Assembly: GCA_004558535.1 (NCBI GenBank) | Contig: SFCP01000004.1 | Coordinates: 1 to 61,955, forward strand | DNA: 61,955 nt | Source of the DNA: Bacteroidales bacterium | GTDB taxonomy: Bacteria > Bacteroidota > Bacteroidia > Bacteroidales > Bacteroidaceae | Direction of reading: 5' to 3' | Shown: positions 44,747 to 51,669 of the stretch, piece after piece | How the letters are laid out: the number at the start of each line of letters is the position of its first letter | How positions within the stretch are numbered: the first letter of the stretch is position 1 | Translations under genes and position numbers: made by a program | The notes under the pieces: generated by a model | Told to the model about the DNA's origin: nothing | Seen by the model: the letters and a program-made list of their open reading frames with translations, nothing else | Database searches by the model: none

Positions 44747-44797
44747 CCGTTTCGCCAAAGCCCACCTTTCGAAAAAAACACCTAACCTCACCTTAGT

Positions 44798-45934
44798 ATG
44801 AAACCCACCACTCCCGACACCGCCCCCACGACGGCCGGCCAGCCATCAGACAGGACCCCGAAGCGCTCGGGCGTCAATATTCTGGTCATAAATCCCGGTT
44901 CGACGTCCACAAAGATAGCTGTGTACGAAGATGAAAAGCCTGTGATGCTACGAAATATCCATCACTCGCCCGAAGAGCTCAAGCAGTTTGAGAAGATTAC
45001 CGACCAGCGGACGTTCCGCCGCGATTTGGTCATCCGCGAACTGGAGTATCTGAACATACCTATGAACTTCGACATCATCATCGGCCGCGGCGGTTTGGCG
45101 CGGCCCGTTGCCGGCGGCGTATATCGGGTGAACGAGAAGATGTGTATGGATTCGTACAACGCCATCCGCAAGCATGCCTGCAACCTGGGCTGCATGATAG
45201 CGCTCGAATTGGCCAACGGCATCCCCGGCTGCCTGCCGCTGATAGCCGACCCCGGCATGGTGGACGAGCTGGACGACGTGGCGCGCATCAGCGGTTCGCC
45301 GCTGATGCCCAAGATAGCCATCTGGCACGCCCTAAACCAGCGCGCCATCGCCCGCCGCTTTGCCCGCGAATACGGCAAGCGCTACGAGGACCTCAACCTC
45401 ATCATTTGCCACCTCGGCGGAGGCATCTCCGTGGCCGTACACCGCCACGGCCTGGCCGTAGATGCCAACAACGCGCTCGACGGCGAGGGACCGCTCTCGC
45501 CCGAAAGGGCCGGCACGCTCCCGGCAGCCGACCTCATCCACCTGTGCTACAGCGGGAAGTACACCAAGGAGCAATTGCTGAAGCGAATAGCCGGACAGGC
45601 CGGACTGGTGGCTCATCTCGGCACCACAAACGTGAAGGAAATCATCGGACGTATCGAGCAGGGCGACGAAAAGGCCCGTCTGCTCATCGACGCCATGATT
45701 TATCAGACCGCAAAGACCATTGCGGGCGACAGTGCCGTGCTCTACGGCAAGGTGGATGCCATCCTGCTCACCGGAGGTATCGCCTATTCCGATTACATCA
45801 CGTCGCGCCTGCGCGAGCGTATCGAATTCCTGGCACCGGTGCACATTTATCCCGGCGAAGACGAGATGCAGGCGCTGGCTCTCAACGCTTTGGCCGTGTG
45901 GCGCGGCCAGCGGGAATTGAAGGAGTACCGGTAA
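44798..45934 (+). CDS. buk: Butyrate kinase
   Basis: This 378-residue kinase of the acetate/butyrate kinase family forms butyrate and ATP from butyryl phosphate. It has the phosphate-1 motif VINPGSTSTKIAVY, the GRGGLARP segment typical of Buk, HLGGGIS and GGIAYS. The N-terminus has an extra 25 residues before the fold (rich in Thr and Pro); an internal start is possible. With ptb it provides a terminal acid-forming route, from butyryl-CoA or from branched acyl-CoA of amino-acid breakdown. Confidence 0.95.
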   Translation: MKPTTPDTAPTTAGQPSDRTPKRSGVNILVINPGSTSTKIAVYEDEKPVMLRNIHHSPEELKQFEKITDQRTFRRDLVIRELEYLNIPMNFDIIIGRGGLARPVAGGVYRVNEKMCMDSYNAIRKHACNLGCMIALELANGIPGCLPLIADPGMVDELDDVARISGSPLMPKIAIWHALNQRAIARRFAREYGKRYEDLNLIICHLGGGISVAVHRHGLAVDANNALDGEGPLSPERAGTLPAADLIHLCYSGKYTKEQLLKRIAGQAGLVAHLGTTNVKEIIGRIEQGDEKARLLIDAMIYQTAKTIAGDSAVLYGKVDAILLTGGIAYSDYITSRLRERIEFLAPVHIYPGEDEMQALALNALAVWRGQRELKEYR

Positions 45935-45955
45935 GAGGTGAATATGTACTTATTC

Positions 45956-46228
45956 GTTAATTCACATTTGGATTTCGCGTAAATCTTTCGTATCTTTGCC
46001 TTTGCAAAGGAGGGTAATCGCCGCGGCGGTTGCCCTCTTGCTTTTTACAAAGCCGGCAGTGGGGGTAATTAGCGGCGGGATGGTCAAAATTAAGTCCGAC
46101 TTAGTTTTTTCTACAAAGCACTTGGTTGAAACTACTCGGCACTTAGTTTTTCGTAGGTGCTGAGGGCGCGCGAGGAAGTGGTAGGTAGGGGCTGCGTAGC
46201 TGTATAATAATTCTTAATTAATCGGAAT
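45956..46228 (+). repeat. Dispersed promoter-hairpin-iteron element, copy H
   Basis: Same subfamily and orientation as copy B: GTTAATTCAC, TTTG (45967-45970), 20 nt, TATCTTTG (45991-45998), hairpin GGAGGGTAA (46009-46017) with TTGCCCTC (46030-46037), then TTGCTTTTT and 21-bp iterons (46086-46148) with the palindrome TAAGTC-CGACTTA. It ends at AATCGGAAT. Confidence 0.85.
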
Positions 46229-46356
46229 TGTTCTTTAATAGGTAGTACCTTGGGATGGGCACAGGGCATAAGAGAGCAGCCCTCCTGCCTGCGCGGTGAA
46301 GCAAGCCGGCAATGGTTCTGTGGAAAAGCACTTTGGCGATGATTTGTGGGCCATGT

Positions 46357-46400
46357 GCAAAAAGAAAAAAGCACCTCCATGGGAAGAGGTGCTGATTCGT
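46357..46400 (-). terminator. Third terminator of the tRNA-Leu array
   Basis: AGCACCTC and GAGGTGCT form the stem (about 46371-46394), followed on the minus strand by TTTTTTCTTTTTG. Upstream of it only GCGCACTT of a tRNA 3' end remains. Confidence 0.75.
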
Positions 46401-46427
46401 GTAACATATAAAGGAAGTGCGCAAAGA

Positions 46428-46458
46428 GAAAAAAGCACCTGAAGATTTTCCAGATGCG
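46428..46458 (-). terminator. Second terminator of the tRNA-Leu array
   Basis: On the minus strand GCATCTGG...CAGGTGC forms an imperfect stem followed by TTTTTTC. It terminates the pseudo-tRNA unit. Confidence 0.6.
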
Positions 46459-46481
46459 ATATAGAAAGATTATAAAGAAAG

Positions 46482-46560
46482 TGCGCCTGATAGGACTCGA
46501 ACCTACACGACCGAAATCACCAGATCCGAAAAGACACGGGCTGGCGCGTCCGAACTATGA
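46482..46560 (-). pseudogene. Degraded tRNA-Leu copy
   Basis: Bases 46482-46527 are identical to the 3' 46 nt of the intact tRNA-Leu (46631-46676), and a further 10 nt (46541-46550) matches the D-arm region. The anticodon loop is replaced by an unrelated 13 nt and the 5' acceptor strand has no complement, so the RNA cannot fold as a tRNA. The copy arose by tandem duplication. Confidence 0.8.
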
Positions 46561-46571
46561 GGACTTTGTGC

Positions 46572-46611
46572 AAAAAGAAAAAAGCACCTTTCGTCATGAA
46601 GGTGCTACTTA
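46572..46611 (-). terminator. Terminator of tRNA-Leu
   Basis: On the minus strand AGCACCTT...AAGGTGCT is followed by TTTTTTCTTTTTG, about 25 nt after the tRNA 3' end. Confidence 0.8.
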
Positions 46612-46630
46612 GTAATTTCCTTGAAGAAAG

Positions 46631-46712
46631 TGCGCCTGATAGGACTCGAACCTACACGACCGAAATCACCAGATCCTAAGTCTGGCGCGTCTACCAATTT
46701 CGCCACAAGCGC
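46631..46712 (-). tRNA. tRNA-Leu (anticodon UAG)
   Basis: The minus strand folds as a class II tRNA: acceptor GCGCTTG with CAGGCGC, D-arm with GGTAGAC, anticodon stem CCAGA/TCTGG with loop CTTAGGA (anticodon TAG), a long variable arm and the T-arm GGTTCGAGTCC. The discriminator base is A and CCA is not encoded. A TACCTTTG -7 element lies just upstream on the minus strand (about 46732-46725). Confidence 0.92.
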
Positions 46713-46817
46713 TTTTGCTTTTGCAAAGGTACGACATATTTTTGGATTGAGGCGGGTGGGGCTGGTTTTTTCTTGTTTGGAGGGAGGCCGTAAGCCTTGC
46801 ATATCGCGGATTTTGGC

Positions 46818-46825
46818 TAATTTTG
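46818..46825 (+). promoter_or_regulatory. -7 element upstream of the 46869 gene
   Basis: TAATTTTG lies 43 nt before the start codon. Confidence 0.55.
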
Positions 46826-46868
46826 CAAAAGTTATGCGGCCTGTAGCTGCCAACATATAGAAAGTACG

Positions 46869-47483
46869 ATGAATCTTCTGCACCATTATCTATACAGGAT
46901 GCGCCGTGCGTGGGTGCGCCTGTGCCGTTTTCGTCACAGGCGGGGCTACGGCATCCATTCGCCCTTTGCCTTTGCCAAGGTGACCGGCGTCTTTTACGAG
47001 CGCGGCACCTACTACGCTTATGCGGACTTGGCGGCAGCCTATCCTGTGCAGCCGTGCGGACCGACGCGGCGCGACCTGCGGTTGCTCCTGCGCCTGTGCA
47101 ACGACGCCATGCCGCGCACCGCTTTGGTGTGGACCGCCGCGGAAGACCCCGCGACCTTGGCCTATCTGCGTGCAGGCCGGCCATCGTGCCACTTCTCCGC
47201 CACCACGGAGGCACCACACCTTGCCGCAGTTGCGGTGCAGCCCGACCTGCTCTACGTAGATTCCGGCGAGCAGTGGGCCGAGAGTCTGGAGCCGTGGCTC
47301 GAGGCGACAACGGACCGCAGTGTGCTTATCCTGCGCGGCATACATCGGAACCGGTCGATGCTGGCAGCCTGGCGCCGCTTGCAGGCAAGGCAGAACGTGC
47401 GCGTCACCTTTGACCTGTACGAATGGGGGCTGGCCTATTTCGAGCGGCGGCTCAACAAGCAGGATTATTTGATAAGTTACTGA
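46869..47483 (+). CDS. Methyltransferase-like protein, probably degenerate
   Basis: This 204-residue protein resembles the Bacteroidetes group of SAM-dependent methyltransferase-like proteins that begin with a basic helix and a GYGIHSPFAF motif (about residues 26-35). The usual glycine-rich SAM-binding loop is not evident; the region around residues 85-110 (ALVWTAAEDPATLAYL) occupies that place. It ends 12 nt before the corrinoid adenosyltransferase gene. Function unknown. Confidence 0.7.
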   Translation: MNLLHHYLYRMRRAWVRLCRFRHRRGYGIHSPFAFAKVTGVFYERGTYYAYADLAAAYPVQPCGPTRRDLRLLLRLCNDAMPRTALVWTAAEDPATLAYLRAGRPSCHFSATTEAPHLAAVAVQPDLLYVDSGEQWAESLEPWLEATTDRSVLILRGIHRNRSMLAAWRRLQARQNVRVTFDLYEWGLAYFERRLNKQDYLISY

Positions 47484-47495
47484 TTATCCCTATCC

Positions 47496-47987
47496 ATGAT
47501 GGAACCACAGAAATACACATCGCTCTTCGGCGGCGAGCGGGTGCGCAAGGACGACCTCCGGGTGGAGGCCTGCGGCGCGCTGGACGAACTGAGCAGCCAC
47601 TTGGGACTGTTGGCCGCCGAGGCACCGGCCGAAATCTGCGACCGCCTGCACGAGGTGCAGCGGCGGCTGTTTGCCATCGGTGCCCTTGCCTCGGGCATGC
47701 AGCGGGCCACCTACGTGCCCGGACCGGCCGAGGAGGCGGAGTTGCAGGCCGAGACGCGGCGCCTGGAGGGCATCAGCGGCGGATTTCGCGGCTTCGTCTT
47801 GCCCGGCGGATGCCCGGCAGCAGCCCGTGCGGACGTCTGCCGCACCGTCTGCCGGCGAGCCGAACGGCGCCTGGTGGCTTGCGAAATCGACGTCGCAGTG
47901 CCCTATTTGAACCGCCTTTCCGGCTATTTGTTTGCGCTGGCCCGCTATTTCAATTTCTTTCACCATACGGACGAAATAAATCTGTGA
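47496..47987 (+). CDS. PduO-type corrinoid adenosyltransferase, shortened N-terminus
   Basis: This 163-residue protein matches ATP:corrinoid adenosyltransferases of the PduO group: GGERVRKDDLRVEACGALDE at about 12-31, the LPGG segment, CRRAERR (about 124-130) and YLNRLSGYLFALARY near the end. The family normally starts with a YTKTGDKGxTSL ATP-binding loop; here the N-terminus reads MMEPQKYTSLFGG, so the TKTGDKG part is missing. Activity is therefore uncertain. It would make adenosylcobalamin. Confidence 0.8.
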   Translation: MMEPQKYTSLFGGERVRKDDLRVEACGALDELSSHLGLLAAEAPAEICDRLHEVQRRLFAIGALASGMQRATYVPGPAEEAELQAETRRLEGISGGFRGFVLPGGCPAAARADVCRTVCRRAERRLVACEIDVAVPYLNRLSGYLFALARYFNFFHHTDEINL

Positions 47988-48016
47988 CACAATGCAGCGG
48001 AATAAAAGAAAAATAG

Positions 48017-48024
48017 TACTTTTG
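48017..48024 (+). promoter_or_regulatory. -7 element of the DUF2795 gene
   Basis: TACTTTTG lies 70 nt upstream of the start codon. Confidence 0.55.
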
Positions 48025-48093
48025 CCGCGCATTTACAAATAGAGGCCCGATGAGCGGCCCAAATCGTACACCAACCTAAAACATTTACTGAAT

Positions 48094-48315
48094 ATGTATT
48101 GGACTTTGGAACTTGCGTCGAAACTGGAAGACGCGCCGTGGCCCGCCTCCAAGGACGAGCTGATCGATTATGCTATGCGCTCCGGAGCACCTATGGAAGT
48201 GGTGGAAAACCTTCAGGAGCTGGAAGATGAAGGCGAGATTTACGAAACGATAGAGGACGTTTGGCCCGATTATCCTACCAAGGAAGATTTCCTCTTCAAC
48301 GAGGACGAATATTGA
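48094..48315 (+). CDS. DUF2795 family small protein
   Basis: This 73-residue acidic protein matches the DUF2795 family, which consists of a short helical fold with motifs such as WPASKDELIDYA and a GAP/VVENL segment. Members occur next to many different genes and have no established role. It has its own promoter and terminator. Confidence 0.88.
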   Translation: MYWTLELASKLEDAPWPASKDELIDYAMRSGAPMEVVENLQELEDEGEIYETIEDVWPDYPTKEDFLFNEDEY

Positions 48316-48355
48316 TTTCCCCATTTACGGCATCAACAGCCGCCCGATGAATAGC

Positions 48356-48394
48356 TCGGCGCGGCCCGTAACGCGAAGTTGCGGGCCGCGCCGA
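48356..48394 (+). terminator. Hairpin after the DUF2795 gene
   Basis: TCGGCGCGGCCCG (48356-48368) pairs perfectly with CGGGCCGCGCCGA (48382-48394). No T-run follows. Confidence 0.75.
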
Positions 48395-48470
48395 ACCGTT
48401 TCGGAGGCCACGGGGCAGGGCGCCGGCGCGAAAAAGGGGACGCAACGGCTTGGTAATGAAAACGGATTGC

Positions 48471-48478
48471 TAACTTTG
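48471..48478 (+). promoter_or_regulatory. -7 element of the esterase gene
   Basis: TAACTTTG with a TTG 18 nt upstream (48450-48452), about 98 nt before the start codon. Confidence 0.6.
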
Positions 48479-48576
48479 CGAATGGAAACGGCAGGGCGCG
48501 CTGTCTGCCCTTGACGGAGCGCGTGCTGCGTCCGGCCCGGACCTCCCTACATACGACAGAAGAAATTGTGAGAACC

Positions 48577-50694
48577 ATGAAACACTTACGTTGTCTGATA
48601 TGCTGCCTGCTGTCAGCCTGCTGGCTCAGTGCAGCGGCTTGTTATGGAGCAACGCCGCGGCAGAAGACCGTGCGCGTGGCCTGTGTGGGCAATAGCGTGA
48701 CCTATGGTTACGGCATCCCCGGCCGTGACAGCTTGTCCTATCCGGCACAGTTGGGGCGCCTGCTTGGCCCGCAGTTTGAAGTGCGCAACTTCGGACATTC
48801 CGGGGCGACGCTCCTGCGGCGCGGCCACCGCCCCTACATGCAAGTGGAGGAGTTTCGCGCCGCGCTGGCCTTTCGTCCGGACTGGATTATCGTGCACTTG
48901 GGACTCAACGATACCGACCCGCGCAACTGGCCGCAGTATGGCGATGATTTTGTCCGGGACTACTGCGCCCTGATCGACTCGTTTCGCGCCGTCAATCCCG
49001 CGGTCCGCGTGTGGGTGTGCCGCCTGACGCCCATCTTCCACGGCCACCGTCGCTTTGCCAGCGGCACGCGCGATTGGCATGCCGAGATACAGGCACGCAT
49101 GCCGCAGGTGGCCGCCGCTACGGGGGCACAGCTCATCGACCTCTACACACCGCTGCACTGCCGGCCCGACCTGTTTCCCGACTATCTGCATCCCAATGCT
49201 GCGGGAGCCGCCATCCTGGCCGAGACAGTGCGACGTGCGCTGACGGGAGATTACGGCGGATTGCAGCTGGCGCCGTGGTTGACCGACGGTGCCGTGCTGC
49301 GAAGAAACCGCCCCGTGCGGATAGTGGGTACGGCCAACGCCGGCGAGAGCGTGCAGGTGCGGTTTCGGGGCGAGCAGCAACGCGTGCGGGCCGCCGATGA
49401 CGGACATTGGCAGGTGACCTTTGCTGCCGGCGCGGCCGGAGGTCCCTACGAATTGTGCGCCGAAGCCCCGTCGGGCAAAGTAACCGTGCGCAATCTGTGG
49501 CTGGGCGAGGTGTGGCTCTGCTCAGGTCAGTCGAATATGGAACTGCCACTGCGCGAGGCGCGCACGGCAGCCGAGGATGTGCGCGCGGCCGACACTTTGC
49601 GCCGCCTGCACCTGTACCAGATGACCACGCTCGGCATTCCCTACGCCGAAGTGTGGGACAGCCTGCGCATGGACTCCATTGACCGCCTGCTTTACTTCCG
49701 TCCGGCGCATTGGGAGTCCTGTTCGTCTGCGGCTGCCGCCCGCTTCTCGGCCATCGGCTACCACTTCGGCCGCATTCTCTCCGACAGCCTGCAATGTCCT
49801 GTGGGCATCATCTGCAATGCCGTGGGAGGCGCCACGACCGAAAGCTGGATAGACCGTACTACGCTCGAGACAGAGTACCCGCCCATCCTGCAAAACTGGA
49901 TGGAGAACGACCATATTATGGCCTGGGCACGCGAACGGGCCCGCTACAACCTGCAGCGAAGCACGTCGGCAGCACCGCGTCATCCCTACGAGCCTTGCTA
50001 CCTCTTTGAAACCGGCATGGCGCCGCTCGCGGGACTGGATCTGTCGGGCGTACTGTGGTACCAGGGCGAATCAAACGCCGACCGGCCGGAAATGCACGAG
50101 CGCCTGTTCCCTTGGCTGGAGCAGAGCTGGCGCACTTTCTTCGGACGGGAGGATTTGCCGTTCTACTTCGTGCAACTGTCGGGGCTGTCTACGCGCCCCG
50201 CCTGGCCGCGTTTTCGCGACGGACAGCGCCGCCTGGCCGACTACCTGCCGCATACTTTTATGGTTGTCAGTTCCGATGTGGGCGATTCGCTCAACGTGCA
50301 CCCCGCCGCCAAGCGTGAGGTGGGCGAGAGGCTGGCCCGCGCGGCCCTATGTCATACATACGGGCGACGGCTGACGCCCTGCGGCCCGCTTTTCCGCACT
50401 TTGGAGCGCCGCGATGGGGCTTTGTGTGTCCGTTTCCGTTATGCCGAGGGACTGCATGGGGCACAGGGGGGTCCCATCCGCGGTTTTGAAATTGCCGGCG
50501 CCGATGGCCGTTATTTTCCCGCCGATGTGCGCGTGATGGCCGGCGGGGCAGCGGGCGACGCCCTGCTCCTCAGTTCACCCCAAGTGCCTGTTCCCTGTTT
50601 GGTACGTTACGCTTGGGAGCCCTTTCCTCACGCCAATTTGGTAAATGCTGACGACTTGCCTGCGTCCACCTTCCGTGCAGCGTTGACGGAGTAG
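48577..50694 (+). CDS. Two-domain SGNH esterase/sialate O-acetylesterase
   Basis: This 705-residue exported protein has a signal peptide (about 1-24) and two esterase modules. The N-terminal SGNH/GDSL domain (about 30-225) has the nucleophile Ser40 in GNSVTYG, the Asn of GLND and the DYLHPN Asp/His pair. The C-terminal sialate O-acetylesterase-like domain (about 235-705) has GQSNMELP (near residue 317), GGATTESW and WYQGESN. It probably removes acetyl groups from host sialic acids or plant glycans. Such fusions are known in gut Bacteroidetes. The start at 48577 precedes the signal peptide. Confidence 0.9.
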   Translation: MKHLRCLICCLLSACWLSAAACYGATPRQKTVRVACVGNSVTYGYGIPGRDSLSYPAQLGRLLGPQFEVRNFGHSGATLLRRGHRPYMQVEEFRAALAFRPDWIIVHLGLNDTDPRNWPQYGDDFVRDYCALIDSFRAVNPAVRVWVCRLTPIFHGHRRFASGTRDWHAEIQARMPQVAAATGAQLIDLYTPLHCRPDLFPDYLHPNAAGAAILAETVRRALTGDYGGLQLAPWLTDGAVLRRNRPVRIVGTANAGESVQVRFRGEQQRVRAADDGHWQVTFAAGAAGGPYELCAEAPSGKVTVRNLWLGEVWLCSGQSNMELPLREARTAAEDVRAADTLRRLHLYQMTTLGIPYAEVWDSLRMDSIDRLLYFRPAHWESCSSAAAARFSAIGYHFGRILSDSLQCPVGIICNAVGGATTESWIDRTTLETEYPPILQNWMENDHIMAWARERARYNLQRSTSAAPRHPYEPCYLFETGMAPLAGLDLSGVLWYQGESNADRPEMHERLFPWLEQSWRTFFGREDLPFYFVQLSGLSTRPAWPRFRDGQRRLADYLPHTFMVVSSDVGDSLNVHPAAKREVGERLARAALCHTYGRRLTPCGPLFRTLERRDGALCVRFRYAEGLHGAQGGPIRGFEIAGADGRYFPADVRVMAGGAAGDALLLSSPQVPVPCLVRYAWEPFPHANLVNADDLPASTFRAALTE

Positions 50695-50710
50695 GATTTC
50701 GTCGCTCCTC

Positions 50711-50800
50711 CTCCCTCTCAAAATTCCACCAACGCTTACCGCGCATCTTCCCCTCCCTGTCAAAATTCCACCAACTCTTTCCGCGCATCTTCCCCTCCCT
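50711..50800. repeat. 42-bp tandem repeat after the esterase gene
   Basis: Units begin at 50711, 50753 and (partial) 50795 with CTCCCTSTCAAAATTCCACC and end GCGCATCTTCCC. The 42-bp period is the same as at 23505-23630 and in the rnc tail. Confidence 0.8.
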
Positions 50801-50828
50801 GTCAGGAATCGACTACGACGTATATAAT

Positions 50829-50862
50829 AAAGGCCATCACCCGGTTGCGGGCGACGGCCTTT
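50829..50862 (-). terminator. Terminator of frdCAB
   Basis: AAAGGCC (50829-50835) pairs with GGCCTTT (50856-50862), with inner CCCG/CGGG pairing. The minus strand continues TTATTATATA. It lies 25 nt past the frdB stop. Confidence 0.75.
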
Positions 50863-50886
50863 GTTATGGTTCGCACTAACGGCGGT

Positions 50887-51645
50887 TTAGTCCTTGAGCT
50901 TTGCCTTGATAAATTCGCGGTTCAGGCGGGCAATGTTGGCGATTGTCTCGTTCTTCGGGCACACAGCCTCGCAAGCGCGGGTGTTGGTGCAGTTTCCGAA
51001 GCCCAGTTCGTCCATTTTGGCCACCATAGCTTTGGCGCGCTTGGCAGCTTCTACGCGACCCTGCGGCAGAAGTGCGAACTGGCTGACTTTAGAGCTGACA
51101 AAGAGCATAGCCGAGCCGTTCTTGCAAGCAGCTACACAGGCGCCGCAACCGATGCAGGTAGCGCAGTCCATGGCTTCGTCGGCATCCTGCTTCGGAATAA
51201 GTATGGCGTTGGCATCCTGGGGCTGGCCCGTGCGTACGGTGATGTAGCCGCCGGCTGCTTGTATCTTGTCGAAAGCCGAGCGGTCTACCATACAGTCTTT
51301 GATTACAGGGAAGGCAGCGCTGCGCCACGGCTCTACAGTAATCACGTCGCCGTCATTGAAGCGGCGCATGTAGAGCTGGCAGGTTGTCGCACCCGTAGCT
51401 GTTTTGCCGTGGGGCGTACCATTAATATAGAGGGAGCACATTCCGCAGATTCCTTCGCGGCAGTCGTGATCGAAAGTAAAGGGTTCTTTACCTTCTTCAA
51501 TCAACTCCTCATTGAGTATGTCCAACATTTCGAGGAACGAAGTATCATCGGGAATGTCGTGCATCTCGCGTTGCTCAAAGTGGCCGGCATCTTTCGGTCC
51601 GTTCTGCTTCCAGTATTTGATAGTAAAGCTTATATTCTTAGCCAT
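50887..51645 (-). CDS. frdB: Fumarate reductase/succinate dehydrogenase iron-sulfur subunit
   Basis: This 252-residue subunit carries the three clusters that pass electrons between quinone and flavin: a 2Fe-2S site in CREGICGMC plus a later Cys, a 4Fe-4S site in CATCIGCGACVAAC and a 3Fe-4S/4Fe-4S site in CTNTRACEAVCP. It is the last gene of frdCAB, in the arrangement typical of Bacteroidales type B enzymes, which mainly reduce fumarate under anaerobic conditions. Confidence 0.95.
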   Translation of the reverse strand: MAKNISFTIKYWKQNGPKDAGHFEQREMHDIPDDTSFLEMLDILNEELIEEGKEPFTFDHDCREGICGMCSLYINGTPHGKTATGATTCQLYMRRFNDGDVITVEPWRSAAFPVIKDCMVDRSAFDKIQAAGGYITVRTGQPQDANAILIPKQDADEAMDCATCIGCGACVAACKNGSAMLFVSSKVSQFALLPQGRVEAAKRAKAMVAKMDELGFGNCTNTRACEAVCPKNETIANIARLNREFIKAKLKD

Positions 51646-51669
51646 TGTTCTTGCAATTTTGAGTTTGAA

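Larger units (their letters stand above)
45935..46630. other. Intergenic region between buk and tRNA-Leu
   Basis: It holds copy H, about 130 nt (46229-46350) in which I see nothing, and three decaying tRNA-terminator units read on the minus strand. No protein gene is supported. Confidence 0.65.

Noticed and set aside
46482..46712. Integration site of a mobile element at tRNA-Leu
   Set aside because: The duplicated 3' half would fit an attachment site, but no integrase or cargo lies between the copies and the terminators are duplicated with it, so tandem duplication and decay is simpler.
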